57,481 bases of DNA from Mycobacterium sp. E740 (GTDB lineage Bacteria > Actinomycetota > Actinomycetes > Mycobacteriales > Mycobacteriaceae). Position 1 is the first letter of the stretch. Every line of letters starts with the position of its first letter. The stretch lies in contig NZ_LZKP01000031.1 in NCBI RefSeq assembly GCF_001672895.1, positions 1 to 57,481 on the forward strand, in the 5' to 3' direction. The notes below the pieces were generated by a model. It worked only from the letters and a program-made list of their open reading frames with translations, was not told the origin of the DNA and ran no database searches. Shown here piece after piece: positions 40,283-50,958 of the stretch. Position numbers and translations under genes: made by a program.

Positions 40283-40846
40283 GTGATCGGACCGCACGTG
40301 CTGCCGTTGATGCCGGCCTATATCCCGCCCGTCGTCTGCGGGCCGGTCGGCCGCGACCCCGCGACCACTCCCGTGGACACCTGCATGAGCCTGGTCATCG
40401 ACGACGTGCGCGGCGACGGCGTGAGCGCCTCACCGAACCCGGCGAACGCGGGACTGACCGACGTGGTGGCCAAGGCCAAGCAGCAGGGCGTCGACCTGAA
40501 GATCGTCGTCGTCGACCAGGACCCGCCGATCGACACGCCGCTGCGCGACATCGCGACCGAAGTGGGGCAGGCATTCCCCGGGGCGACGGTGCTCGTGCTC
40601 AGCCCCGGTCAGGCGGGCACCTTCAGCACGACCTACGACCGGATGACGCTGGAGGCCGGCCAGGACGTAGCGAAAGGGCGCGGCCCGGTGCAGGGTTCGA
40701 AGAATTTCCTAGGCGAGTTGAGCACGCCGCATTTCCCATGGACGGTGTTGACGATTGTCGTCGTGCTGGGAGTGGTTGCGGCCGTTATCGGTACGCGACT
40801 TTTACAAAATCGAGGCAAACGCGTCGCTTCCCGTCAGAACGGCTGA
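40283..40846 (+). CDS. Rv1476-like membrane protein (DUF6676 type)
   Basis: 187 residues, positional homologue of Rv1476. The first 140 residues form a soluble domain (VDTCMSLVIDDVRGDGVSASPNP, LKIVVVDQDPPIDTPLRDIATEVGQAFPGATVLVLSPG) of TPM-like character. A single membrane helix follows near the C-terminus (WTVLTIVVVLGVVAAVIGTRLL) with a basic tail. A leaderless -10 (TACGGT) precedes the GTG by six bases. It sits just before ripA; a cell-envelope role is likely but not shown. Confidence 0.85.
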   Translation: MIGPHVLPLMPAYIPPVVCGPVGRDPATTPVDTCMSLVIDDVRGDGVSASPNPANAGLTDVVAKAKQQGVDLKIVVVDQDPPIDTPLRDIATEVGQAFPGATVLVLSPGQAGTFSTTYDRMTLEAGQDVAKGRGPVQGSKNFLGELSTPHFPWTVLTIVVVLGVVAAVIGTRLLQNRGKRVASRQNG

Positions 40847-40877
40847 AACCGCAGCGCGACAAGGGTTTTGACGCGAT

Positions 40878-41041
40878 GTCACAACCCCTCGGCAGGTGGC
40901 CGAGTCACGAAGCGATAACACGACTTTCAATTACAAACTTGTAATTTGTGACATAAGTTTCTTTGGCGTCAGATGTGACGTACGGTGCAACCGGTAACTG
41001 TGTTGTAGATGTGCATGTTGTGACAATTGCGCACAGTCACC
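40878..41041. promoter_or_regulatory. ripA upstream region: repeated TGTGAC/GTCAC motifs and an 18-base palindrome
   Basis: TGTGAC occurs on the plus strand at 40947, 40974 and 41019, and GTCAC at 40878, 40904 and 41036. AATTACAA-AC-TTGTAATT (40929-40946) is an 18-base inverted repeat directly before the first TGTGAC. The stretch is AT-richer than its surroundings and untranslated (40847-41092). Known regulators of ripA in mycobacteria include MtrA, and CRP-type proteins use TGTGA/TCACA half-sites; I cannot assign these sites to either. Confidence 0.5.
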
Positions 41042-41092
41042 CGACGAATGTGTCCGCACGTTCGCCTGATAGCCATAGGAGAACTGAGTCGG

Positions 41093-42517
41093 ATGAGACG
41101 CACCCCTGGCGCATCCGCCGCGCGGCCGTGTGAGCGGTTCTGCGCGGCTGTGCTCACAACGGCAGTGCTGGTCGCGGCGGCCCCCGGTCTGGCCGAGGCG
41201 GAACCGGACAGCCCGGACAGCCTCGCCGCGCTGGTCGCGGCGGTGGCCAACGCCGACCAGAAGATGCAAGACCTCGGCGCAGCGATTCAGCAACAGCAGG
41301 AAAACGTCAACAAGGCGATCCTGGGCGTGCAAACCGCGCGGGACAACGCCGATGCCGCGCAGCGCGAGGTCGACGCGAGCCGCCAGCGTGTCGCCGACGC
41401 CAACATCGCGATCGAGCAGGCCCAGAAGAGGTTCGACTCCTTCGCCGCCGCGACCTACGTCAACGGGCCCTCCGACTCGTATCTGACCGCGAGCGATCCC
41501 GCGGAGATCGTCAAGACCGCCGCCGCCGGGCAGACGTTGTCGCTCAGCTCGCAGAAGGTGATCGCCGATCTGCAGCGCGCCCGCACCGAGCAGGTCAACC
41601 GCGACTCCGCGGCGAGGTTGGCCAAGCAGAACGCCGACAAGGCCGTCGCCGACGCGGAAGCCAGCCAGAAGTCGGCGGTTTCGGCGCTCACCGACGCCCA
41701 GGAGACGTTCCGGACGCAGCAGGTCGAACTCGACAAGCTGACCGCCGAGCGATCCGCCGCCCAGGCCAAGCTGGCCGCGGCGCGCACGACGGCCGCGCCG
41801 GCGGCAGGTCCGCCTGCGCAACCGGCGGCGGCAGCGACACCGGCGAACCCCAACTGGGACCGGGCGCCCCAGGGCCGCGACGCCGGCCCCGGCAACTGGG
41901 CCACGGGCTGGGATCCCACGCTGCCGGCGATTCCCAGCGCGTTCGTCAGCGGCGACCCGATCGCGATCATCAACACGGTGCTCGGGATCGCCTCGACCTC
42001 GACGCAGGTCACCCAGGACCTTGGCCGCAAGTTCCTGCAGACGCTGGGGATACTGCCTCCGCCGGCGGCCGCCTCGACAGGCTTCAACAACGGTGCGATT
42101 CCCCGGGTGTACGGCAGGCAGGCCACCGAGTACGTGATCAAGCGCGCGATGTCGCAGATGGGCGTGCCGTACTCGTGGGGCGGCGGCAACGCCGCCGGGC
42201 CCAGTCTGGGCATCGACTCCGGCGCGGGCACAGTCGGATTCGACTGCTCCGGCCTGATGCTCTACGCGTTCGCCGGCGTCGGAATCAAGCTCGACCACTA
42301 CTCGGGCTCGCAGTACAACGCCGGCCGCAAGGTCCCGTCGTCGCAGATGCGGCGTGGCGACATGTTGTTCTGGGGCCCCAACGCCAGCCAGCACGTGGCC
42401 CTGTACCTCGGTGACGGGCAGATGCTCGAAGCGCCCTACACCGGATCGACGGTCAAGGTGTCCCCGGTGCGTACCAGCGGCATGACTCCGTACGCGACCC
42501 GTCTCATCGAATGGTGA
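41093..42517 (+). CDS. ripA: peptidoglycan endopeptidase RipA (NlpC/P60)
   Basis: Secreted D,L-endopeptidase that splits septal peptidoglycan for daughter-cell separation. The 474 residues (RipA of M. tuberculosis about 472) have a signal peptide (cleavage likely near GLAEAEPD), a long coiled-coil N-domain that blocks the active site until processed (about residues 45-240), a Pro/Ala linker, and the C-terminal NlpC/P60 domain. The catalytic Cys385 is in VGFDCSGLM and the His is in SQHVALYLG. ATG at 41093 with AGGAG upstream; a 41027 start would lose the signal-peptide layout. ripB follows directly. Confidence 0.95.
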   Translation: MRRTPGASAARPCERFCAAVLTTAVLVAAAPGLAEAEPDSPDSLAALVAAVANADQKMQDLGAAIQQQQENVNKAILGVQTARDNADAAQREVDASRQRVADANIAIEQAQKRFDSFAAATYVNGPSDSYLTASDPAEIVKTAAAGQTLSLSSQKVIADLQRARTEQVNRDSAARLAKQNADKAVADAEASQKSAVSALTDAQETFRTQQVELDKLTAERSAAQAKLAAARTTAAPAAGPPAQPAAAATPANPNWDRAPQGRDAGPGNWATGWDPTLPAIPSAFVSGDPIAIINTVLGIASTSTQVTQDLGRKFLQTLGILPPPAAASTGFNNGAIPRVYGRQATEYVIKRAMSQMGVPYSWGGGNAAGPSLGIDSGAGTVGFDCSGLMLYAFAGVGIKLDHYSGSQYNAGRKVPSSQMRRGDMLFWGPNASQHVALYLGDGQMLEAPYTGSTVKVSPVRTSGMTPYATRLIEW

Positions 42518-42549
42518 CGGTGGACATCAACGGGAGGAACAGGAAAACC

Positions 42550-43257
42550 TTGCGCTCCAAGCTGACTCGCTTCCTGCGTGGTTGTGCGCTACTGGTCGCC
42601 GCCCTGGCGCTGACGGTCGGGCTGGCGACGCCGGCTGCGTCGGCGCCCGAGGACGGCCAGTGGGACCCCACGCTGCCGAAGCTGCTCAGCGCGGGCGCGC
42701 CGGGCGACCCGCTCGCGATCGCCAACGCATCGCTGGCGGCGACCGCGCAGGCCACCGAGGCGACGATGGGCCTGGGCCGCAAGTTCCTGGCCACGCTGGG
42801 GCTGGCTCCGCCCCCCGAGGCGGCGGCCAGCGTCGCCCCCGGCCGGGTCCGCGGTCCGCAGGCGATCGAGTACGTGATCCGCCGCGGCGCCGCACAGATG
42901 GGCGTGCCGTATTCGTGGGGTGGCGGCAAACCCACCGGGCCCACCCGCGGCATAGAGTCGGGCGCCAACACGGTGGGCTTCGACTGCTCGGGCCTCACCC
43001 AGTACTCGTTCGCGGGCGTCGGGGTGCTGATCCCCAAGTACTCCGGCGACCAGTACAACACCGGTCGCAAGGTGCCGACGTCGCAGGCCAAGCGCGGCGA
43101 CCTCCTGTTCTGGGGCCCCGGCGGCAGCCAGCACGTCGCGCTCTATCTCGGCGGCGGCCAGATGCTCGAGGCCTCGGGCAGCGCGGGCAAGGTGACGGCG
43201 AGCCCGGTGCGGCAGTCGGGCCTGCAGCCTTACGTGGCGCGAATCATCGAATCCTGA
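42550..43257 (+). CDS. ripB: peptidoglycan endopeptidase RipB (NlpC/P60)
   Basis: Smaller paralogue of RipA without the coiled-coil domain. Signal peptide (LRGCALLVAALALTVGLATPAASA), a GQWDPTLPKLLSAGAPGDPLAIANASL region shared with RipA, and the catalytic domain with Cys146 in FDCSGLTQYSF and the His in SQHVALYLGG. The start is uncertain. The TTG at 42550 gives a normal signal peptide and has GGGAGG and AGGA upstream; a start at the ATG 42511 would overlap ripA and add MVTVDINGRNRKT. Probably co-transcribed with ripA. Confidence 0.9.
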   Translation: MRSKLTRFLRGCALLVAALALTVGLATPAASAPEDGQWDPTLPKLLSAGAPGDPLAIANASLAATAQATEATMGLGRKFLATLGLAPPPEAAASVAPGRVRGPQAIEYVIRRGAAQMGVPYSWGGGKPTGPTRGIESGANTVGFDCSGLTQYSFAGVGVLIPKYSGDQYNTGRKVPTSQAKRGDLLFWGPGGSQHVALYLGGGQMLEASGSAGKVTASPVRQSGLQPYVARIIES

Positions 43258-43336
43258 GCTCAACCTGAGGCGACCCTGAAGGTTCCGGGCAACGTCGACG
43301 GATCACCCTGTGCCTGGAATAGTTGACGGCGTGTGT

Positions 43337-43355
43337 GCGGCCCGGACCGGGCCGC
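43337..43355 (+). terminator. GC-rich hairpin between ripB and moxR1
   Basis: GCGGCCCGG-A-CCGGGCCGC is a nearly perfect inverted repeat in the 135-base gap after ripB. It would fold as a seven-base-pair stem with a short loop. No U-run follows. It could end ripAB transcription or act in the moxR1 leader. Confidence 0.45.
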
Positions 43356-43392
43356 GCCGCTATGACCAGCGAGTTATGTGGAAGGAACGTTG

Positions 43393-44505
43393 ATGACGTC
43401 ACCGAGTGGGCCGCCGCAGGGGGGTGCGGGCTATCCGGGCCAGGCACCGGCACAGGGGTACCAGAACGGCGGTCTGCAGCAGGAGGTCCACACGCTCGAA
43501 CGGGCCGTCTTCGAGGTCAAGCGGATCATCGTGGGCCAGGACCAACTGGTCGAGCGCATGCTGGTCGGACTGCTCGCCAAAGGCCACGTGCTGCTCGAGG
43601 GCGTGCCGGGTGTGGCCAAGACGCTGGCGGTCGAGACGTTCGCCAAAGTCGTGGGCGGTACGTTCGCGCGTATCCAGTTCACCCCCGACCTGGTGCCCAC
43701 CGACATCATCGGTACCCGCATCTACCGGCAGGGCAAGGAGGAGTTCGACATCGAACTCGGCCCCGTCGTGGTCAACTTCCTATTGGCTGACGAGATCAAC
43801 CGCGCCCCGGCCAAAGTGCAGTCGGCGCTGCTGGAGGTCATGGCAGAACGCAAGATCTCGATCGGCGGCAAGACCTTCCCGCTGCCCCAGCCGTTCCTGG
43901 TCATGGCAACCCAGAACCCGATCGAGCAGGAAGGCGTGTACGCGCTGCCCGAGGCCCAGCGCGACCGCTTCCTGTTCAAGCTCAACATCGACTACCCATC
44001 GCCGGAAGAAGAGCGCGAGATCATCTACCGGATGGGCGTAAAGCCACCGGAGCCCAAGCAGATCCTCGCCCCCGGTGACCTGCTGCGCCTGCAGGACGTC
44101 GCGGCCAACAACTTCGTGCACCACGCGCTCGTCGACTACGTGGTGCGGGTGGTGACCGCGACCCGGCATCCCGAGAAGTTCGGGATGCCCGACGCCAAGG
44201 CCTGGATCGCCTACGGCGCGTCACCGCGCGCATCGCTCGGCATCATCGCGGCGGCGCGTGCGCTGGCGCTGGTGCGCGGACGCGACTACGTGATCCCGCA
44301 GGACGTCGTCGAGGTCATCCCCGACGTGCTGCGGCACCGGTTGGTGTTGACCTACGACGCGTTGGCCGACGAGATCTCCGCCGAGACCGTGATCAACCGC
44401 ATCCTGCAGACCGTGGCCCTCCCGCAGGTGAATGCCATTCCGCAGCAAGGTCATTCGGTGCCGCCCGTCGTGCCCGCCGCCGCTGGTGCGGCCAGCAATC
44501 GGTGA
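43393..44505 (+). CDS. moxR1: MoxR-family AAA+ ATPase
   Basis: AAA+ chaperone-like ATPase that works with DUF58 and VWA partners. 370 residues with a Gly/Gln-rich N-terminus. Walker A is [19 protein letters not shown], the MoxR form with AKT. Walker B is [23 protein letters not shown] and sensor 1 is [24 protein letters not shown] is also present. The ATG at 43393 has GAAGGAA upstream. Rv1479 is the positional homologue. The stop overlaps the DUF58 gene (GTGA). Confidence 0.94.
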   Translation: MTSPSGPPQGGAGYPGQAPAQGYQNGGLQQEVHTLERAVFEVKRIIVGQDQLVERMLVGLLAKGHVLLEGVPGVAKTLAVETFAKVVGGTFARIQFTPDLVPTDIIGTRIYRQGKEEFDIELGPVVVNFLLADEINRAPAKVQSALLEVMAERKISIGGKTFPLPQPFLVMATQNPIEQEGVYALPEAQRDRFLFKLNIDYPSPEEEREIIYRMGVKPPEPKQILAPGDLLRLQDVAANNFVHHALVDYVVRVVTATRHPEKFGMPDAKAWIAYGASPRASLGIIAAARALALVRGRDYVIPQDVVEVIPDVLRHRLVLTYDALADEISAETVINRILQTVALPQVNAIPQQGHSVPPVVPAAAGAASNR

Positions 44506-45449
44506 CCAGTTCCCGACGCAGGGTCGATCTGCCGTCGCTGAAGCGCGGCGAGATCCGCGATCCCGCGCTGAGCGCGGCGCTGCGCAAGCTCGAGCTGACG
44601 GTCCGTCGCAAGCTCGACGGCGTGCTGCACGGCGACCATCTCGGGCTGCTGCCCGGCCCGGGTTCCGAGCCGGGGGAGTCGCGGCTCTACCAGCCCGGCG
44701 ACGACGTGCGCAGGATGGACTGGTCGGTGACGGCCCGCACCACGCATCCGCACGTGCGGCAGATGATCGCCGACCGTGAGCTCGAGACCTGGCTGGTCGT
44801 GGACATGTCGGCCAGTCTCGATTTCGGCACCACCGGTTGCGAGAAGCGTGATCTCGCGGTGGCCGCCGCGGCGGCGATCACGTTCCTCAACAGCGGCGGC
44901 GGCAACCGGATCGGCGCGATCATCGCCAACGGCGACACCGTGCGCCGGGTGCCGGCGCTCTCGGGGCGGATGCACGAGCAGGAGATGCTGCGCGCCATCG
45001 CGACGATGCCCAAGGCGCCGGCCGGCGTCCGCGGCGATCTGTCCGCCGCCATCGACGCCCTGCGCAGGCCGGAGCGCCGGCGCGGGATGGCGGTGATCAT
45101 CAGCGACTTCCTCGGCCCGATCAACTGGATGCGTCCGCTGCGGGCGATCGCCGGCCGCCACGAGGTGCTCGGCATCGAGATTCTCGACCCGCGCGACGTC
45201 GAGCTGCCGCCCGTCGGCGACGTCGTCCTGCAGGACGCCGAGACCGGGGCGACGCGCGAGTTCACCATCGACGAGCAGTTGCGCGACGACTTCGAGCGGG
45301 CTGCCAGCGCCCACCGCGCGGAGGTGGCCAGGACGCTGCGGCGATGCGATGCGCCACTGCTGACGTTGCGCACCGACCGCGACTGGATCGCCGACGTCGT
45401 CCGGTTCGTCGCCAACCGCAGACGAGGCGCGCTGGCGGGCCGGGCGTGA
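44502..45449 (+). CDS. DUF58 domain protein
   Basis: 315 residues, positional homologue of Rv1480. The DUF58 signature [51 protein letters not shown] includes a MIDAS-like DxSxS motif. [38 protein letters not shown] follows. In MoxR systems such proteins couple the ATPase to VWA membrane proteins. It is cytoplasmic, without membrane spans. GTG overlaps the moxR1 stop; its own stop overlaps the next gene in the same way. Confidence 0.92.
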   Translation: MTSSRRRVDLPSLKRGEIRDPALSAALRKLELTVRRKLDGVLHGDHLGLLPGPGSEPGESRLYQPGDDVRRMDWSVTARTTHPHVRQMIADRELETWLVVDMSASLDFGTTGCEKRDLAVAAAAAITFLNSGGGNRIGAIIANGDTVRRVPALSGRMHEQEMLRAIATMPKAPAGVRGDLSAAIDALRRPERRRGMAVIISDFLGPINWMRPLRAIAGRHEVLGIEILDPRDVELPPVGDVVLQDAETGATREFTIDEQLRDDFERAASAHRAEVARTLRRCDAPLLTLRTDRDWIADVVRFVANRRRGALAGRA

Positions 45450-46453
45450 CATTGCCGTTGCTCGGCCCGATCACACTGTCGGGCTTCGAAAACGCTTGGT
45501 TCTTCCTGTTCCTGCTCGTCGTGCTCGGCATCGTCGGGCTCTACGTCGCCGTCCAGCTGGCCCGGCACCGGCGGATGCTGCGGTTCGCCAACATGGAGTT
45601 GTTGGAAAGCGTTGCGCCGCAACGTCCTACCCGTTGGCGGCATCTGCCCGCGATCCTGCTCGTGCTCGCGCTGGTGTTCTTCACCGTTGCAATGGCCGGT
45701 CCGACGCACGACGTGCGCATCCCGCGTAACCGCGCGGTGGTGATGCTCGTGATCGACGTGTCGCAGTCGATGCGGGCCACCGACGTCCCGCCGAACCGGA
45801 TGACGGCGGCGCAGGAGGCATCCAAGCAGTTCGCCGACGAGCTCACTCCCGGTATCAACCTCGGCCTGATCTCCTACGCCGGCACCGCGACCGTGCTGGT
45901 CTCGCCGACCACCGGCCGTGAGGCGACCAAGGCGGCGATCGACAAACTCCAGTTCGCCGATCGAACCGCCACGGGGGAGGGGATTTTCACCGCGCTGCAG
46001 GCGATCGCCACCGTCGGCGCGGTGATCGGCGGCGGCGACGAACCGCCGCCGGCGCGCATCGTGTTGTTCTCCGACGGCAAGGAGACGGTGCCGTCGAACC
46101 CGGACAACCCGAAGGGCGCCTACACCGCGGCGCGCACCGCCAAGGATCAGGGTGTGCCGATCTCGACGATCTCGTTCGGTACGCCGTACGGCTACGTCGA
46201 GATCAACGACCAGCGCCAGCCGGTGCCCGTCGACGACGAGACGCTCAAGAAGATCGCCGAATTGTCCGGCGGCGAATCCTTCAGCGCGTCCAGCCTCGAA
46301 CAGCTGCGCGAGGTCTACGCCAACCTGCAGCAGCAGATCGGCTACGAGACGATCAGGGGCGACGCCAGTGTCGGTTGGCTGCGGCTGGGGGCGCTGGCGC
46401 TGGCGTTGGCGACGCTCGCGGCGCTGGCCATCAACCGCCGCCTGCCGAACTGA
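45446..46453 (+). CDS. VWA-domain membrane protein (BatA-like), first copy
   Basis: 335 residues, homologue of Rv1481. Two N-terminal transmembrane helices (about residues 16-36 and 70-88) are followed by a von Willebrand A domain with the MIDAS motif [10 protein letters not shown] and [15 protein letters not shown], then a C-terminal helix ([16 protein letters not shown]). It is likely a membrane partner of MoxR1 and the DUF58 protein. GTG start, overlapping the DUF58 stop (GTGA). A second copy follows after 18 bases. Confidence 0.92.
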   Translation: MTLPLLGPITLSGFENAWFFLFLLVVLGIVGLYVAVQLARHRRMLRFANMELLESVAPQRPTRWRHLPAILLVLALVFFTVAMAGPTHDVRIPRNRAVVMLVIDVSQSMRATDVPPNRMTAAQEASKQFADELTPGINLGLISYAGTATVLVSPTTGREATKAAIDKLQFADRTATGEGIFTALQAIATVGAVIGGGDEPPPARIVLFSDGKETVPSNPDNPKGAYTAARTAKDQGVPISTISFGTPYGYVEINDQRQPVPVDDETLKKIAELSGGESFSASSLEQLREVYANLQQQIGYETIRGDASVGWLRLGALALALATLAALAINRRLPN

Positions 46454-46471
46454 CTCGCGAGGAATGACGAG

Positions 46472-47482
46472 ATGACGCTTCCGCTGCTGGGGCCGGTATC
46501 GCTGACCGGATTTCAGCACCTCTGGTGGTTCCTGCTGTTCGTCGTCGTGCTGGCGGTGCTGGTCGGGCTCTACCTCGCTGCGCAAGCAGCCCGGCGCCGG
46601 CGACTGCAGAAGTTCGCCAACACCGAGCTGCTGGACAGCGTGGCCACGAGGCGCCCGAGCCGGTGGCGGCACGTTCCGGCCGCGTTGCTGGCAATTGCGT
46701 TGCTGCTGTTCACGATTGCGCTGGCCGGCCCGACCCACGACAAACGGCTGCCGAGAAACCGCGCGGTCGTGATGCTCGTCATGGATGTGTCGCAATCCAT
46801 GCGCGCCACCGACATCGAGCCCACCCGGCTGGCCGCGGCACAGGAGGCATCGAAGAAGTTCGTCGACGAGCTCACGCCCGGTATCAATCTCGGGGTGATC
46901 GCCTACGCCGGCACCGCCACGGTGCTGGTCTCTCCGACCACCAACCGCGATGCGAGCAAGCGCGCCATCGACAACCTTCAGGTGGCCGACCGCACCGCGA
47001 CGGGAGAGGCCATTTTCACGGCGCTGTCATCGATATCCACCGTCGGTGCGGTGATCGGCGGCGGCGACTCGCCACCGCCCGCGCGCATCGTCCTGTTCTC
47101 CGACGGCAAGGAAACGGTGCCGTCGAACCCGGACAACCCGAAGGGCGCGTTCACCGCGGCGCGGGCCGCCAAAGACCAAGGCGTGCCGATCTCGACGATC
47201 TCCTTCGGAACTCCGAACGGGTCGGTCGAGGTCAACAACGAGCGCGTCCCGGTGCCCGTCGACGACTCGGGCATGAAGAAGATCGCGCAGCTCTCCGGGG
47301 GCGACTCCTACACCGCCTCCAACCTCGAGGAGTTGAACAAGGTCTACACCACGCTGCAGGACCAGATCGGCTACGAGACCGTCCGCGGCGAGGCCACGAC
47401 CGGCTGGCTGCGGCTCGGCGCTCTCGTCGCGGCCGTCGCGGCCGTGGCGAGCCTGCTGATCAACCGCCGGCTGCCGCTGTGA
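46472..47482 (+). CDS. VWA-domain membrane protein (BatA-like), second copy
   Basis: 336 residues, aligned almost residue for residue with the copy just upstream: [14 protein letters not shown] against [14 protein letters not shown], the same [15 protein letters not shown], the same [17 protein letters not shown] and the same INRRLP ending. This is a tandem duplication; M. tuberculosis has a single Rv1481. The differences are spread evenly, so it is not very recent. ATG start with gaggaatgacg upstream. It is the last gene of the moxR1 run; fabG1 has its own promoter. Confidence 0.92.
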   Translation: MTLPLLGPVSLTGFQHLWWFLLFVVVLAVLVGLYLAAQAARRRRLQKFANTELLDSVATRRPSRWRHVPAALLAIALLLFTIALAGPTHDKRLPRNRAVVMLVMDVSQSMRATDIEPTRLAAAQEASKKFVDELTPGINLGVIAYAGTATVLVSPTTNRDASKRAIDNLQVADRTATGEAIFTALSSISTVGAVIGGGDSPPPARIVLFSDGKETVPSNPDNPKGAFTAARAAKDQGVPISTISFGTPNGSVEVNNERVPVPVDDSGMKKIAQLSGGDSYTASNLEELNKVYTTLQDQIGYETVRGEATTGWLRLGALVAAVAAVASLLINRRLPL

Positions 47483-47497
47483 GCGCGGCTAAGGCGA

Positions 47498-48258
<761 letters not shown>

Positions 48259-48282
48259 CGACAAACAAGCGATAGGACAGAC

Positions 48283-49092
48283 ATGGCAGGGTTTCTCGAA
48301 GGCAAGCGCATCCTCGTCACGGGGATCATCACCGACTCCTCGATCGCGTTCCACATCGCGCGAGTCGCACAGGAGGAGGGCGCGGAGCTGGTCCTCACCG
48401 GGTTCGACCGGCTGAAGCTGATCCAGCGGATCGCCGACCGGCTTCCGAAGCCGGCTCCACTGCTGGAACTCGACGTGCAGAACTCCGAGCACCTGGACTC
48501 CCTGGCCGACCGGGTGACCGAGGTGATCGGCGAGGGCAACAAGCTCGATGGTGTAGTGCACTCGATCGGCTACATGCCGCAGTCGGGCATGGGCATCAAC
48601 CCGTTCTTCGACGCACCCTACGAGGACGTGGCGAAGGGCATCCACATCTCGGCGTACTCGTACGCCTCGTTGGCAAAAGCGTTGCTGCCGATCATGAATC
48701 GGGGCGGCGGCATCGTCGGTATGGACTTCGACCCGACGAGGGCGATGCCCGCCTACAACTGGATGACGGTGGCCAAGAGCGCGCTGGAGTCGGTCAACCG
48801 GTTCGTCGCGCGCGAGGCCGGTCCGTACGGCGTGCGCTCGAATCTTGTTGCCGCCGGACCGATCCGGACGCTCGCGATGAGCGCGATCGTCGGCGGCGCG
48901 CTGGGTGACGACGCCGGCGACCAGATCAAGCTGCTGGAAGAGGGCTGGGATCAACGCGCACCGCTGGGCTGGAACATGAAGGATCCGACCCCGGTGGCCA
49001 AGACCGTGCTCGCCCTGGTCTCGGAATGGCTGCCGGCCACGACGGGAACCGTAATCTACGCCGACGGTGGCGCCAGCACGCAGCTGCTGTAG
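48283..49092 (+). CDS. inhA: enoyl-ACP reductase InhA
   Basis: NADH-dependent last reduction of the FAS-II elongation cycle; isoniazid and ethionamide target. 269 residues, the same length as M. tuberculosis InhA. Ser94 in VVHSIG, the site of resistance change, is wild type. Catalytic Tyr158 and Lys165 are in [11 protein letters not shown]. The N-terminal [13 protein letters not shown] forms the cofactor loop. Small differences from M. tuberculosis include GYMPQSGMG for GFMPQTGMG. A gataggacag stretch precedes the ATG. It is co-transcribed with fabG1 and hemZ. Confidence 0.97.
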   Translation: MAGFLEGKRILVTGIITDSSIAFHIARVAQEEGAELVLTGFDRLKLIQRIADRLPKPAPLLELDVQNSEHLDSLADRVTEVIGEGNKLDGVVHSIGYMPQSGMGINPFFDAPYEDVAKGIHISAYSYASLAKALLPIMNRGGGIVGMDFDPTRAMPAYNWMTVAKSALESVNRFVAREAGPYGVRSNLVAAGPIRTLAMSAIVGGALGDDAGDQIKLLEEGWDQRAPLGWNMKDPTPVAKTVLALVSEWLPATTGTVIYADGGASTQLL

Positions 49093-49094
49093 GC

Positions 49095-50084
49095 ATGGAC
49101 ATACAGGCCGTCCTGCTGCTCTCGTTCGGCGGCCCCGAGCGTCCCGAGGACGTGATCCCGTTCTTGGAGAACGTGACTCGGGGCCGCGGAATCCCGCGCG
49201 AGCGGTTGGCCGCAGTCGCCGAACACTATCTGCACTTCGGCGGCAAGTCGCCGATCAACGACATCAACCGGGCGGTCATCGAGCGGTTGCGCACGCTCGT
49301 CGACCTGCCGGTGTACTTCGGCAACCGCAACTGGGCGCCGTACGTCGAGGACACCGTCGCCGCCATGCGCGACGACGGCGTGCGCCGCGCAGCGGTGTTC
49401 ACCACGTCGGCGTGGGGCGGGTACTCGAGCTGCACCCAGTACGTCGAGGACATCGCGCGAGGACGGCAGGCGGCGGGGGCCTCAGCCCCTGAGCTGATCA
49501 AACTGCGCCAATATTTCGACCATCCGCTGTTCGTGCAGATGTTCGCCGATGCGGTCACCGAGGCCGCGCGGACGGTTCCGGCGGGCGCTCGCCTGGTGTT
49601 CACCGCTCACTCGATTCCGCTTTCTGCTCGATCACGTTGTGGCACAGAGCTGTACGAGCGCCAGGTGGCGTACGCCTCGAAGTTGGTCGCGGCCGCGGCG
49701 GGCTTCGAAGAATACGACCAGGTGTGGCAGTCGCGCTCGGGGCCACCGCAGGTGCCCTGGCTGGAACCCGATGTGGGCGACCATTTGTCGCGGCTCGCCG
49801 AACGCGGGACCGCGGGCGTGATCGTCTGTCCGATCGGTTTCGTCGCCGACCACATCGAGGTGGTCTGGGACCTCGATCACGAGCTGCGCCGCCAAGCTGA
49901 ACAGGCCGGACTGGCGTTCGCCAGAGCTGCGACACCCAACGCCGGCCTGGCGGGAGTGGCCGCCGACCTGCTCGCCGAGTTACGCGAGGGCCGCGCTCCG
50001 AAACGAGTGGCGGGAGCCGATGCGCCACCGCTGCAGGGCTACTCGGTCGACGGCGCGTTATGCACGCCGGCCTGCGAGCGTTAA
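49095..50084 (+). CDS. hemZ: ferrochelatase (coproporphyrin type)
   Basis: Inserts iron into the porphyrin; in actinobacteria the substrate is coproporphyrin III (CpfC). 329 residues: [28 protein letters not shown] at the N-terminus, [14 protein letters not shown] and [16 protein letters not shown]. The metal-site His is in [15 protein letters not shown], and [18 protein letters not shown] carries the catalytic Glu region. The C-terminal CTPACER contains two cysteines. ATG starts two bases after the inhA stop. Its end overlaps the convergent gene by four bases. Confidence 0.94.
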   Translation: MDIQAVLLLSFGGPERPEDVIPFLENVTRGRGIPRERLAAVAEHYLHFGGKSPINDINRAVIERLRTLVDLPVYFGNRNWAPYVEDTVAAMRDDGVRRAAVFTTSAWGGYSSCTQYVEDIARGRQAAGASAPELIKLRQYFDHPLFVQMFADAVTEAARTVPAGARLVFTAHSIPLSARSRCGTELYERQVAYASKLVAAAAGFEEYDQVWQSRSGPPQVPWLEPDVGDHLSRLAERGTAGVIVCPIGFVADHIEVVWDLDHELRRQAEQAGLAFARAATPNAGLAGVAADLLAELREGRAPKRVAGADAPPLQGYSVDGALCTPACER

Positions 50085-50899
50085 CCGCCCCACGGCGAGT
50101 GCAGGATCACGTCGACTGCCGCGAGGCGCGCGGAACGCACCACCGACGACAGGGGCCGCAGGGCATCGCTGGCGAGCTGCACCTCGGTGGAGCTGTGCAG
50201 GCCGATCGGAATGAGCTCGCTGCTGACCGAGATGATCGCATCGACGTGGGCGGCGTTCTCCAGCACCCGCAGCGCCCGGCTCGGTGCGTGATCGGGAAAC
50301 CGGTGCGCGCGGGTCGATTCCAGCGTCTCCTCGACGAGCGCGCGCGGATCCGCCACGTCGATGTCGGCCGCGCCCGCCCGCAGGGCGCCCAGGGCATCGG
50401 CCGCGGAACGGACCGCTGACCGCAGGGCGTACTCGGCTTCGCCGAGGTCGAGATGTTCGGCGGGCGGCAGGCCGGTGGGAACCGAGTACACCGTCCACGA
50501 CATCAGGTCGGGTTCGTCGTACTCGAATTCCGGCACCAGGCCGATCGATCCGGCACCGGAGACGATCATCGCCTCGCCGGCGGTCACCGCGTCGCGCTGG
50601 AACTGCGTGCCGGCGGGCAGGCCGCGGACGTCGCCGGGGACCGGCAGGGTCAACCGGATCGCCGGTGCCGTCATGCCGGGACCCGCCGCGCTGCGCACTG
50701 TCTGCAGCAGCGACATCGCGGCTGAGTCGAGGAGATCCGGCCACGGCAGACCGGTCTCGGCGGCGGCGACCGAGTCATAGGCGGTCACGGAATGCCTTGG
50801 CGCCCAGGGGGATAGGGCGTCAAGGACATCGTCAGGGGCGGCCGCGCCCGCCAACCAGGCGTTGGCCCAGACCGACAGCGAAACACTCGGGCACCACAT
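50081..50899 (-). CDS. conserved mycobacterial protein (Rv1486c-like)
   Basis: 272 residues, position of Rv1486c. It starts [34 protein letters not shown] and continues as a mixed alpha/beta protein with [23 protein letters not shown] and a C-terminal [11 protein letters not shown]. No known catalytic motif, signal peptide or membrane helix was recognised. TACACT lies nine bases before the ATG as a possible -10. It is transcribed away from NfeD and toward hemZ. Function unknown. Confidence 0.8.
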   Translation of the reverse strand: MWCPSVSLSVWANAWLAGAAAPDDVLDALSPWAPRHSVTAYDSVAAAETGLPWPDLLDSAAMSLLQTVRSAAGPGMTAPAIRLTLPVPGDVRGLPAGTQFQRDAVTAGEAMIVSGAGSIGLVPEFEYDEPDLMSWTVYSVPTGLPPAEHLDLGEAEYALRSAVRSAADALGALRAGAADIDVADPRALVEETLESTRAHRFPDHAPSRALRVLENAAHVDAIISVSSELIPIGLHSSTEVQLASDALRPLSSVVRSARLAAVDVILHSPWGG

Positions 50900-50946
50900 G
50901 ATGGTCGCAGTGTAGTTGTTCGGCGCGCATGGGGTCGGTCACGCGA

Positions 50947-50952
50947 TAGGGT
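50947..50952 (+). promoter_or_regulatory. -10 box of the NfeD gene (leaderless type)
   Basis: TAGGGT fits TANNNT and is followed by six bases and the ATG at 50959, without a Shine-Dalgarno. Confidence 0.5.
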
Positions 50953-50958
50953 GAAATC

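Noticed and set aside
44687..46795. Open frame of 702 codons on the minus strand opposite the DUF58 and VWA genes
   Set aside because: Its apparent internal repetition only mirrors the tandem VWA duplication on the plus strand.
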